Source of the DNA: Edaphochlamys debaryana
Lineage: Eukaryota; Chlorophyta; Chlorophyceae; Chlamydomonadales
DNA length: 64,000 nt
Direction: 5' to 3'
NCBI GenBank assembly: GCA_016858145.1
Contig: JAEHOE010000073.1
Span: forward strand, 1 to 64,000
Shown: piece after piece, positions 47,639 through 59,500 of the stretch
Numbering within the stretch: the first letter of the stretch is position 1
Layout: each line of letters starts with the position of its first letter
Notes under the pieces: generated by a model
Seen by the model: the letters and a program-made list of their open reading frames with translations, nothing else
The model's database searches: none
What the model was told of the DNA's origin: nothing
Made by a program: the position numbers and the translations under genes

Positions 47639-48848
47639 TGCTGCGGTAAAGTTGCGCAGGGGTAGGTGTATGGCGCCTGTTGGCCCGCTCTTTCCGTCCG
47701 GGCAGTGCTGGAATACTCTTGTCAGTGCAAATGGGCTACTTGTACCTCTCGAGTCTGTACGTCGGGAATGAAGGCTTCGACTCTCAACCGTCGAGCGGGC
47801 GCGCGCGGGCTTCACAAGGAGTGGCACTGCCCAGCAGCACCTGCCTGCCCTTACGAAGCCTCATGCTATGGACAAGACGTACCGCTGGTTTGCGGTCGGT
47901 CGGCGTTCTTTCTCTTCATGAGTCTCGACGTCAGTTGGAAGCTCGCTTGAACACCGCCCCTCCCCGCTCCGCCCGCCGGTTGACGCACGGAACCATGGCT
48001 CCTCTCCCGTTCTTCTGCGAGCCGACCTGCGACACACGCACGGATGAGCAGGCGCTGACACTCCAGTGCTCTCCCCAACAGCAGCTGACTGCACCTCCGC
48101 GGTTCCGCCGTGGGCACGGCAATTCCTCCGTCCAGCACCGGGACATTGGTCGCCGGATGGAGCGTCTCAAACCACCAACCGTGGCCTAGTCATGACCTGG
48201 CTTCAGCCCTTCGGAGCTCTTGCAACTGTCCTGTCTGCTTCCCCTGTCCCCATGCCTGCCTCCCTTACCCCGCCAGCATTCAACACACCCGGTCGGTAGG
48301 TACTTCGCTGCGTTTCCGTGGCCTAGCGTACTGCTCTCCAAGCCCCGCTTCCTGTCCACTTGCGCGCCCAGCCAGCTCAACCACCCCCGTCTTAGCGCCA
48401 CAGTCCGTCCCCGTGTTGCGCCCCGGCCAGCTCGCGCTGCAACGGTGACACCTAGGAGCTGGTGCATCCACGATTGTGCCTCCATCATCGTCGGGCGACG
48501 CGGATGCGCGCCCCCTTGTCCACAGTCCTCTCGCCCTCGTCCACACGCCGTCGGCACAGCACATTGACCTGTGTGTCCTAATCTTTACCCCCCCCGAAAG
48601 GAGTGCCGTCCTCTGCCCACGCCAGACGTCCTGCTGCGTTCCAGCCTTATTGCCCATGCGAGCCCATTGTTACGCCGCCCCCCTCTCCCGAGCTCCTTCC
48701 CCCCCCTCCCCCTCTCGTAACAGGCGGCGGTGTACCGCTGCTAGTCTGCCCCGCTGCTGCTCTGCCCCGCCGTGCAACACGTACCCGTACACCTACCTCA
48801 CCCCGCATGCGTTTGCCACCTTTGGGCGAAGGTCCCCCTCCCACTTCC
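47639..48848. other. Intergenic: SRCR/RCC1 promoter and CDC27 3' flank
   Basis: No coding sequence is supported on either strand. It should contain the promoter of the minus-strand SRCR/RCC1 gene just right of 47,638 and the 3' UTR of CDC27 just left of 48,849. No TGTAA signal was found on the CDC27 strand here. Confidence 0.5.
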
Positions 48849-51800
48849 TCACACCTCGTCCTCCTCCTCGTCGTCGCTCAGTCCCAGGCGCTCGATGGCC
48901 GCCTTGATGGCCGCCGCATCGCTGCCGCTGGATCCAGAGTACGACAACGCCAGCTCGTACGACTGCTGGGCGGCCTGAGGAGTAACAGGGGGGGAAACAC
49001 GTGGAAAGGATGCCAGCGTCAGGGCACGGACCACTCACACGACTGGACTCATGCTCTTACGTGTATTGCTGCATGCATGGCCCCCCGGTTCGAACGCCCC
49101 TCCTGTCGTTCCTGCGGCCACGTGTCCCCTTCCGCACTCCATCCAGCGCCATGGCCCTCGCGCACCCATAACGCACCCATGACACACCTCGCCCCTTGCG
49201 CCCCCATGGCACCAAATCGTTGACGTTGTCAGCATCTCCCTAGCATGTCCCAGCTCATCCCCGCCGCCCGGCCCCCACCCCCGAAACCCCTCGCTTCCCT
49301 TCCCCCAAAATGACACGCACCGTGAGGTTATTGAGTCGCTTGTAGAGCTTGCCCATGGTGAAGGCCACCGAGGCCTCCCCGGGCGCCACCCGCTGCAGCG
49401 CCTCCAGCTCCGTCAGGGCCTGGGGGGTGGGTGGGGGTGGGGTGTTTGTTGCTGATCGGGATCGCGCGGTGGGGGTGGGGAGAGGTTGGGTGGAGGGAGG
49501 GTGGGAAAGGGATGGCGAGTGAGCTTGGCTGCAGGGCGTGAGGGGGAGAGAGGGCAGAGCCCACGCGTGGGTGTGGACTTGGGCAGGGGAGGAGCGGACG
49601 TGCGAGGCAAGAGGTCGGGAGAGTAGTGCCGGAGCGGGCTGCGGGGCGCAGGCGCCGCGGCGGGTACAGGGCCGAGGGGTTGAAGCCGAGGCCGCGCCCT
49701 CTCAGCTCCTCCACCTATTGCATCCCCCCCCTGCCCCTTCCCCGGCTCACCTCCCCCACTCGCTCCACGGAGGCCAGCACCGCGGCCCGCTCGTACCTCG
49801 CCAGGGGGTTGGCGGGGTCCAGGTCGATGGCCTCCTGCGGGGGGTGGGGTGGGGGTGGGGGGGTTGGGGTGGCGGGAGGGAGGTTGATGGTGGGAGGGGT
49901 TGACACCGCGTGGGGACCCGGTAGGGGTTTAGGGCCGTGACGGCCGTCCTGATGGAAGAGAAGGGGCAGGGCCTGCCTGGCCTGGCCTGCCCACGCAGCA
50001 GGCCGCCCCCGAGGCCTGCCAGAGCCCATACGGTACACAGCCCGCTCGACTGTTCCCTCCCTCCACTCTTCCACACCCCTTTCTCGGCTGGACCATCACG
50101 CCAGAAGGTGACCCGCGACGCACCGTCCCCCAGGCCCCCCTCCTCCTGTGCACATGCACACCCGCAGCACCACCACCAGGCCCCCCTTCAAGCACACGCA
50201 CACCCGTACCCCACTCCCCGCCCCCACCCACCTGCAGCTTCTCCAGCGCCAGCGGCCCCTGCCCCAGCCGCGCCGCGCTCATGCCCACGTAGCAGCGGAG
50301 CACGGAGGAGCGCGGGTTGATGGCCGAGGCCAGACGGAAGGACTGGGAGTGGTGGGGGGGGGTGGGGTGGCGGGGTGGGGGGGGGGGGGTAAGAGGGGGA
50401 ATCGTTCGGCGCGGAGCGAAGCGCGAGGGTGGGTGGGCAGGGAGGGGCAGGCTTGCGGGAGGGGGAGGAGCAGAGCATGGCGTCTGACATGGGGACGCAA
50501 TGGCGACCGTGCCTGCGGCTCACCTGCAGCGCCTCGCCGTACTTCTCCTGGCGGTACGCGATCTGGCCGAGCCCGTACCTGCAGGGATAACGATTTTGCC
50601 TGAGTCAGCAAGGGGCTGCACACAGTGTGCATGCTCGGTGGTGCGCACGGACCCCTGCCACAAGCACGACTCCCCAGCCATCTACCCCCCGCCCCCACCC
50701 GCTCAGGCCAGGGCACTCTCGCCGCCTCCTCCCTTCGAACCCATGAGCTACCTTGCCGCCGGTTCCCCCCGCACCGCTTCCCGCACGTGCGCTACCCCGA
50801 ACCCCCGCCCTGCCACACGCAAGCACGGCCACCCACAGCGCGTTGTAGTGGCGCGGGTCGAGCTTGAGCGCCGAGCGGTAGCAGGCCGCCGCCTTGTCGT
50901 ACTCCTCGTTGGCCAGGTGCTCGTGGCCGGCCAGGGTGTAGGCGTAGGTGAAGGTGGGGTCCAGCTGGGGCGGGGTGGGGGGTGGGGGGTGGGGGGTGGG
51001 GGGTGGGGAGGTGGAGAGGTGGAGGGTGGAAGGGGTGGGGTGGGGTGATCAAAGCGGAGCGCAATAGGGGCGGATAGGGGCGGGATAGGGGAGGGGGGAC
51101 GGAGAAGGAGGCGTGGCCCACCGCAAGCGCGCCCCCCAGAGTTCCGGGGCTCCGTGCTCCTCTGCTCCTCTTCCCTTTGGCCCACCCCGCCCCCGCTCCG
51201 TTCCGCACCCCGTCCTGGCCCCGCACCTGCACTGCCCGCAGGAAGAACTCGATGGCCGCCTCGTGCTCCTTCTGTCCGCTGAACAGGTTGCCCACCACCA
51301 CCCACGTCTAGAGGGGGTAGTGGCGCGCCGGAGTGGGCGCAACAGGGCAGGAGTGGTCACCAGTGGGGCTCGCGGGTGAGCAGCGGGGGTGAGCAACGGA
51401 CGGCAAGGCATAAGCGAGTCGGGAGCCGTTAGCCAGCGCAGGCTCAGGCTAGCGCCGGGCGCTTGAGCCGCGGCGGGATGCTGCCACCGATTCTCCTCAC
51501 CGCCCGGGCCAACACAGTCAAGCCCCCTTCCCTACAAGCCCGCCACCCGCAGCGCGAACCTGTCAGCCACCACAACCCTCTGTCCTCCTCCGCTACAACC
51601 CTCCGTGTGGCCCCCTAACGGGCGACGCGATGCCGCTCAGAAACGAACACCCCGGCGTGCACCCCTACCTGCGGCGCCAGGCGGTCCGCCGCCACGCACT
51701 CCTGCGCCAGGTGGCTGAGCTCGTAGTCGCGGCGCGTGTGCCACAGCACCGTGGAGTACAGCTCCATGCCCTCCACGCGGGTGCGGTCCAGGGAGCGGGC

Positions 51801-54800
51801 CGACTCGAAGGCCTGTGGGGTTGTGGGGTTGTGGAGGGTGAGGTGTAGAGGCCATGAGATGCGGCGGGAGGCGGCTTGGCAGTAAGGGGTGGGCGGGCAG
51901 CCCATGCAGGACAGGCGCTGGATAGACGGTGGTGTGGGGGGTGGAGGGGTTCAGGTGAGGTGGTGGAGGATGAGGGGGAGGGTAAGCTGGCAAGGGAGGT
52001 GGGCAGAATGCTAGTGCTAGGCAGACGGTGGGGGCTGAGGAGAAGACACCTCCCCAACAGTGACGCTGGCAAAGCGCCCTGACAAATCGTCGTCCTGCTT
52101 CGTACTTCCCCCCCACCTGCGCCGCCTTGGCGTAGTTCATGCTCTCAAAGTAGGCCCTCCCCAGGGCGCACGCGGCCCAAGCGGTGCGGAACTGCGGGGG
52201 TGGGGGTGGGGGGTGGGGGTGAGTAGGCGCGGACATGGAGGTCGAGGGCGGGCCAGGCAGGGCAGTGTGTAACTGAGCAGGGTTGCGTCGCCCACGCCAG
52301 GGAAGCTTGCACGGACAACGGGGTCGGAGGCGGGTCAGGCAGAGCATCGACGCAGGCTGCACAGGCGCCCTGGGTACCGTAGCACGGCAAGGAAACCGCT
52401 GGCTAGGGAGCTCTCCTTCGTGAGCCAAAACTCGTGAAGGCCCGCGCTGGCGGCTACGAGAGAGCGGGATCGCCATGCGGGGTCGCCCTCCTCCAGCCCC
52501 CAGTGCCGCCCTGTCTCCCAAGCAAGGGCCGTCACGCACCTGCTGCATGGGCAACCGGTGCAGCGCCTGGATCGCGTCCGTACAGCGGTACGCGGCCTGG
52601 TGCCGTACGGCCTCCATGAACGGCAGCATGAGCGCGACGAGCGCCGTACGGCTCTCGGCCATGGCGGCCGCCGCCTCTTGCGCCACCGCCTGGGCCTGTG
52701 CGGCCATCGCCGCCGCCGCCTGAGCGGGCGTGAGGCCCTGCGGCGCGGCTGAGGGGTTCCCCTGTGCCCCTGCGTCCGCCCCCTGTGCCTGCCCCGCCGC
52801 CCCTCGCCCCACCAGTGCGCTTAGCGGCAGCTGCTGCGCCCCCAGCCCCCCGCTGCCCGGGCCCCCCAGCCCCAGCTTGGCGTCCGGCTGCAGCTGCTGA
52901 GCGAAGGGCGCCGGAGGGGGGTCCCGGGGGTCGGGCGTGTTTTGGCTGTCGCCCTGCGGGGGGCACGGGCGAGCGGGGAGGGAGTGGAGGGTGGAAAGCG
53001 GTTGAAAGAGGTTCGCACGGGACGAGGTGCGCCACGAAAAGCCCCAGTCTCCCAGTCTCAAATCAGCTGGGCGCGCTCTCCCCCGCCCCAAGGACCAGCA
53101 CCGCAGGAAATTCTCTCGTCACCCCAGGAAGCTGGCTACCCCGCAACAAGCCCTTTACCGGTGCCTCTTGCCTGATTGCCCTCTCCAGCGCCCTCAACAA
53201 GCTCCCACCCCTTCCCACCCCGATGCCAGACCCCTTGCCGATGCCCCTAAACCTGCATGTCAGCGGCCTTCACCGGCTCCCTCCCGCCCCTTCCTTCCCA
53301 ACCCAGGCCCTGCACGGCACTCACTTCGACATAGCTGACCTGCCCGGACCTCGCCTGCCCCTGCACGCTGGCGCTGCCTCCGCCGGCGTACGACAGAGTT
53401 CCTCCCGGCCCGAAGCCCGCCTGCCCGAGCGTGCTGCCGCCGCCGCCGGCCCCGCCCGCGCTGCCGCTGCCCCCACCGCCGGCCGCTGCCCCCGCCGCCC
53501 CGGCCGACCCTCCGGCGCTGTTGAGTGCGGCCAGGCGCTGGGAGCGGCGCACGGCTGAGCGTGGGTCGGAGAAGAGCTTATTGGATACCTTGCGGACCTG
53601 GGGGTGAGGAGGGACGTGGGGGTTGGGTCTCAGACTTGGGTTCAGACCCGAGTGCGGCGGAAGTGTGGGTGTTAGCGCTGAGCCACTGGCCTTGCCTCGA
53701 CTTAGACCCAGTGACGACGAAGCCCGGGGCCACAAGCACTCTGGGCTACTTGAGTGCGGAATGGCAGGTGAGGACAGGGCCTCACGGCCCCTGCGCCTGT
53801 CCCGGAACCCCAGCTGCCCCACCCGGGGTGCCCCCACTCCACCGTACCGCACTCTATCCCTCCCAGACCCACCTTGCCCTCGTCGACCATGCGGTTATTT
53901 ATGCGGTATGGCCCCGCCCCGCCCGACCCGCCGCCGCCGCCCGAGCCGCCGCCGCTGTGCAGCCCCGCGGCCCCAGCGGAGAAGCCCGGGAAAGGCACTG
54001 CGAGGGGGCAAGGCCACCCCAGGGCGGGTCAGGGCCGACGCATGGTGTTTAGGGGAGGACAAACGCGGGCGCACCTCTAGCATCCTGGGCCCTGGACCCT
54101 GCCGCGACCCCTGCCTGCCTCACCACCGCCCTGCCCCGCCCACCCCTCATCCGGCCGGCCCCTCACCTTCCGACGCGCCCCCACCCGGCTGCTGCTTCTG
54201 CGGCGGTGCGGGCGGCGCATGGCCGGCACCAGCGGGCGGAGGCGTCGCAAACACGTGCCCCTGCCCGGGCCCAGGCGTGGGCGTGACGCCCATACCCGTC
54301 CCCGGGCCGCCGCCCCCCATGAAGCGGAACAGCGGCTGCCCCGTGGAGCTGGGGGCGCCGCCGGCGTCGCTCCCGGCGTCGGTGCCGGGTGGCCCATGCG
54401 CCCCCGCCCACTGCATCGCCCCCGCCGCTGCTGGCGTGGCGCCCTCCCCGAACCCCGCCACAGCGCTGGGCGGCGCCGCCCCGGCTGGGAGGACTCCGAA
54501 CCCGAACCCCGTCGTGAAGCCGTTGCCGCCACCCCCTGCAGCAGGGCCTGCGCCCGGACCAGCGCCGGTGACGCCAAAGCCGAACGTGGGGGCGGGCGTG
54601 ACGAATAGGCCACCACCGCCGCCGGCCCCCGGACCCACAGGCGTCTGGAACAGGGCAGCCGCCGCGCCGCCGCCGCCGCCACCTCCTCCTGCCGCAGCCG
54701 CCCCGAAACCGAATGTGGGTGGGCCGTGCGGTCCGGTCGACGCAGCTGCGCCGAAGCCCGTGAACCCAAAGCCGCCGGGGGGTGACGGGGCAGGCACGCC

Positions 54801-56104
54801 GCCTCGGAACCCGCCAGCTGCGGGTGGGCCTCCGCCGCCGCCGGGCCCGGCTGGGCCTGGCGGTTGGTGGTGGTGCCCCTGGTTGCGCCCGTGCTGCTTG
54901 CCGCCCGCTCCGTGGCCCCGCGCGTGCCCGTGCTGTGCTGCGGCGTGCGATGTGTGCTGCGCCGCCAGCACCGTGCTGACCTGGCTGGAGGAGGGGCTGG
55001 GGCCCTCCGCGGCGGCACGCGAGGGCACCGTCACAAGCGTGCACACCTCAGCCGCCTCCTCGTCGCCGCCTGCGGCATGACACGGTGGAGGCCGCAAGTG
55101 GCATCACTTGGCAAGAGGGACCATGTCACGCCTGTCGCGGATACCCACTGGCACAAGGCTGCACACAAGCCTTGTGCTTCCCCGTTGGACCAACCCAGGC
55201 CCTCCTCCTGCCCTGCCCTGCTCTCGCTGCCGGGCCGGGCCCACCGACCGTTGGCCCAGCGCCGGACTCCACTCACCCACAGCGCACAGCTCCTCGTACG
55301 CGCACCACAGCAGCGGGTTGGCCCGCAGCGCCCGGAAGTAGTAGTCCTTCGCCTCCGACATGCAGTTGGTCAGGCGGCACACCTTGCCCAGCAGGTACAG
55401 CCCAGAGGCGCCAAACGGGATCTGGGAGGGAGGGAGAGAAGGAGGAAGGGCAAGGGCTGTGTTGTGCGAACTGCCTATGTAGCAGGCCCTCCAACCCGCG
55501 GGTACCATAGCTTTACTGGCTGTGGCCCCAGCGGCGCGCCCCACCTCTGCTTCGCCCAGTTTGAGCAGAGCGTCCTTCGCCTCCGGGTATCGGGACATGT
55601 TGAGGCAGCACACTGCCATCAGGTAGCGGCTGCGGTGCGAGTTGTGGCCTGCAGGGTGGCGTTGACCGGGTTTACGTGATGCCGGTAAGGACCGAGCGAC
55701 TGGCCGCCTGGCAGAACCAACCAAGAGCTAAAGCTGGCAGGTGCATTGTGCACCCCACTTCGAAGGGGATCCAGCGTGCGTGCAGGGGACGCTGTGTAGG
55801 CCTGCCGCGGGGAGGGGTGCCTCCGCCACCCCCACCCCACCTTTCAGCAGGTGGTAAGCCCGATAGGACTGGTTACAGTGCATGTAGCATGTCGCCAGAA
55901 GCTGCTGGTTCGCCTGCAGCGGCATTCGACGCGCTCAGCGAGCGGCCAGGGCTGTGCAGATTGCGCGACAGAGTCATCGACAGCCCGCACCTCCGAGTTG
56001 GAGAACGCCACCAGCCGCTCGCCCAGGAAGCGAGCGTTGTCATACTGAAACATTGACAGGCTCTCCGTGACGGCCACAACCAGCGCTTGCTCCGGCGACG
56101 CCAT
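48849..56104 (-). CDS. CDC27: Anaphase-promoting complex subunit 3 (CDC27/APC3)
   Basis: TPR subunit of the APC/C ubiquitin ligase that binds the Cdc20/Cdh1 activators. Seventeen exons in coding order: 56104-55991, 55913-55841, 55648-55545, 55421-55277, 55069-54167, 53997-53873, 53597-53325, 52953-52540, 52191-52117, 51812-51669, 51307-51227, 50964-50833, 50578-50524, 50342-50232, 49834-49751, 49419-49321, 48974-48849. About 1,019 codons. N-terminal TPRs include FQYDNARFLGERLVAFSNSE. An RRSQRL motif precedes the C-terminal superhelix, with YRCTDAIQALHRLP, RVEGMELYSTVLWH, TYAYTLAGHEHLANEEYDKA, LKLDPRHYNALW and YGLGQIAYRQEKYGEAL, all highly typical of CDC27. The acidic tail is LGLSDDEEEDEV. The middle (exons 5-8) holds long Gly/Ala/Pro-rich inserts with FG motifs. 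All junctions phase except 50833/50578, which is one base off. Confidence 0.95.
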
Positions 56105-56549
56105 GTTTTCGCCGGGCGCAGTTGCGCCTTGCCTTCTGTCCGGCGTGGCTTAAGCTTTGAAATGTAAGGACGCCATGGGCAGGTCAAGGGGAGCGCGTCC
56201 GATACCGAGTTTGGCAAGGAGGTTGCGGGTCAAGGCCACGAAAGTGTGCAAGGATGCGACCAATACGATTCTAGAGCGACACCAGGTGTGAGACTGTCCT
56301 CTGCCGTGTTTCGGTGCTCAAGGTTCGGGGTCCAGGACCCCGAGTGATCGGGGCTGTTTGAAAGCCCAATCCGGTTTACCCCAGGCCCGCACGCTCACGC
56401 CTTATACCAAAGAATAATGCCGCCGATTACAGCGTGCAAACTATCGGACATATAGCGGCTGGCTCCGCTCTTCGCGGAGCCCGTCGCGACCCCAAGCCTC
56501 CCAGGACGCCCGCATCCTAGAGCCCTCTTTACAATAACAGCTGGCAAGG
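56105..56549. promoter_or_regulatory. Putative bidirectional promoter between CDC27 and the sugar-porter gene
   Basis: The two start codons (56104 minus, 56550 plus) face away from each other across 445 bp, so both 5' UTRs and promoters must share this interval unless one gene has an upstream exon. I could not assign specific elements. Confidence 0.4.
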
Positions 56550-59500
56550 ATGATCCTCGTTCGTACGTGTCTCTTTGCTGCCCTCGGCGGCTTCCTTTTC
56601 GGGTGCGCATGCTGGATGCTGGAAATGGCAACCTGGCCTTGTGTTGGGTACACGCGTGCACAGGACAGTGCCGCGCTGGCCATCCGGGGCGGCGTCTCTT
56701 GGAGGGGGATTGCAGACCGGGCTCGGGGGTTTCAGCAAGAGGCCGACGAGAAGCTGAGCCCCTGGAGGCAAACACGTGCGCCACACCCGGTCTGCCGCAC
56801 GTCGGCCCCTTCCGGCTCCTCTGGTTCCCCCCTCCCTCCCCTATGTCGTGGCTGCTACCTACCGAACCGTACCCAAGGCTATCTACCTTTACCATTCCTA
56901 CCCCGCCCCTGCCCCTCCAGGTATGACCTGGGCCTTATCGGTGGGGCGCTGCTGCCCATCCAGCGCTATTTCAACATGACCGGCTCGATCGACCTCGGGC
57001 TGGTGGTGAGTTAAGCACTGCGGCTCAGAAGTAGCCATCATGTCGGGTTTCGAGATTGGTCTGGACGGCTGTCACAGGCCGGCGGCAGCAGTCCAGTGCA
57101 AACCGGGAGAGCCACCCTCCACGTGCCCACCAGTGCCATTCAGCCTCGCTGTTCATCCCCGTCCAGACATCAAAGCCAGGCCCTTTTAGAACCTCTAGGA
57201 TTTGAAACCGTGCTAACATGCCGGCTCCCTCCCCCGCAACTCGTTCCCTCTCCCTTCTCCCCGGCCTGGCTCCACACCGCCTTCCCACTTACTCCTCCCA
57301 CGCCCTTCTCCCTCGATGCCCCCAACTTCCACCCCAGGTCGGCGCCGCTAAGATCGGCGCAGCTGCCGGCACCTTCCTGGGCGGCGCCGCGATGGCCCGC
57401 TACGGCCGGCAGCGGGCGCTGGCAGCCAACAGCCTGGCCTTCACGATGGGACCATTGATTATGGCTCTGGCCACCGGGCCCTGGTGGGGCTGCGGGACGA
57501 TGGAGGGATGCGGGCATGGGGACGTGCTGTCGCTTGTGTTTAGAGGCAAGGACTGGGGCGACCAATGGAGGCGGGTTGCTGGACGACTGCGCTCAGACAC
57601 TGGTCGTGCCGGGGCCATGGGGCATCCTTGCTTGCTCCTGCCGCTCAGCCGTTCCGCCGCCAAGCTCACCGGGGTGCTGCTGCCGCCGCTCCGTCCCCCG
57701 CCCTAGGATGCTGGTGCTGGGCCGGCTGATCGTGGGTCTGGGCATCGGCGTCAGTGCGGTGGTGTCCCCCGCATACATCGCGGAGCTGGCGCCGGCGGGG
57801 TCTCGGGGGGCGCTGGTGCAGCTGTACGAGGTGAGGTGGGGAGGGGGCGGCTGGGGAGGGGCGCGAGGGTGGGGGGTCACGGGACAGGGCAGACGCACGA
57901 GGACTGTGAGCCGGCGGGTGTTGTCGGGACGTGGGAGTCCGGAGCGCTGTGGCGGTGGTGTTGTGCACACAGGAGTCAGCCCGCACGCCTGTGTTCCAAG
58001 CCCTGGCCGCAACTGTAGTTCCGCGACCTGCCCCATGTTTTGACGGCCTCCACCGGCTCCTGCAGGTGATGCTGTGTGTGGGCATGCTGGCCGCCCCGCT
58101 GGTGGACTGGGCGCTGAGCGGCGGGGACGAGCGCAGCCACGCCTGGCGGCTCATGGTGGGAGGGCGGGGCGAGGGTGGGGGGCAGGTCGGGGCAGCGAAC
58201 GTTGGGTGGATGCACGCTCTTGCCGGAGATGCATCCTGGTCCGAGGGGGCGCAAGAGGATGGCGGTTCGTGCATAACCCGGGCGTCTGGACGCCCGCTCG
58301 CGCTTTCCTTGGGCGTGCATGCCTGGGCTGCTTGGATGAGTTCTTGGATGAGCGTGACCTCCCTGGGTGCCTTGCGCTGCGGTATGCAGGTGGGGATACC
58401 TGCGGTGCCGGGCCTTCTTCTGGCGGCCGCGCCGCTGTTCCTGCCCGAGTCGCCACGATGGCTAGTCATGCGCAATCGCCTCGACGAGGCGCTGCACGTG
58501 CTGACGGCGGTGCTGCGGGGCAGCGAGCGGCCGGGGAGCTGGAGGCAGAGCTGGGGCTGGAGCAGCGAGTACGAGCGGCTGGTGAGCGGTGGGGCGGGGG
58601 GGCGGAGGCGTATTTACGTGCATGCAGAGCATGCGGTGGTCAGCGCATTGCGAGCCACACTCGTGGTTGGTCAGGCTTTCCGGCTGTCACTCAAACAGCT
58701 TATAACATTGGCTAGAGCCCACTACCTTCAGCAGTGACGCTACTCGTCGCAAGCGCAGCAGCCGACACCCCGACACCTCAAACGTCGCAACCGTCTTTGA
58801 CCCAAGACATTGTTCTCAGTAAAGCAGGCCGAACTAAACCGTAACAGAAGCATCCTTTCGCGCAGCTGAAAGCAGCAGGCAGACTTCCAGCCATGTCGAG
58901 CAGCGTGTTGCAGCTGGCTTCCGGTCGCGCCGGGCTTCAGGTGGCGGCTAGGCAGAGGATGCTGGCTTCACGGTCGCGGGTCCCGCTGCTGGTCGCAGCC
59001 GCGGCTCGCGCAGCCGGGCAGCCGAGGCAGCGCAATGCGCCGAAGGGCGGCGCGGAGTCGGAGACCCGGCGCTGCCCCTGTGGTTCTGGGGAGACGTATC
59101 GGGACTGCTGCGGCCCCATTATCGCTGGCGCGTGGTCTCGCACCGCGCCGGAGCTGGCGAGGGCGCGCTTCACGGCAATCGTGCTCGGCGACGCCAAAGC
59201 CCTCACCGACACCACCCACCCGGAGGCCCTCGCGGCCATCGGCACCAAGCAGTCCCTCCGCAAGAAGATGGAGAAGCTCATGCGTCGCATGGGCAGCGAC
59301 CAGGCTCCGCCTGCGTTGACCGACTCGGTCCATGCCCAGGACCCCGAGGACCCCGACGCCTGGATTGTCATGCTCGCCTTCTCCCTGCTCTCGACCGACC
59401 CCACCCGCGACTCTACGCCCCCGTACGTGGCAATTGAGCGCTACGTCAAGCACAACGGCCGGTGGCTGTACTTCGGGCCGATGCGCTCGTTCCCCATGCT

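Noticed and set aside
58074..58715. Alternative frame with an ELEAELGLEQRVRAAGE-like helix overlapping transporter exon 6
   Set aside because: It looks helical, but using it would break the phase with the YERL/APSAG junction and with the PESPRWLV frame. The in-frame model runs through to PETKG with a total length divisible by three.
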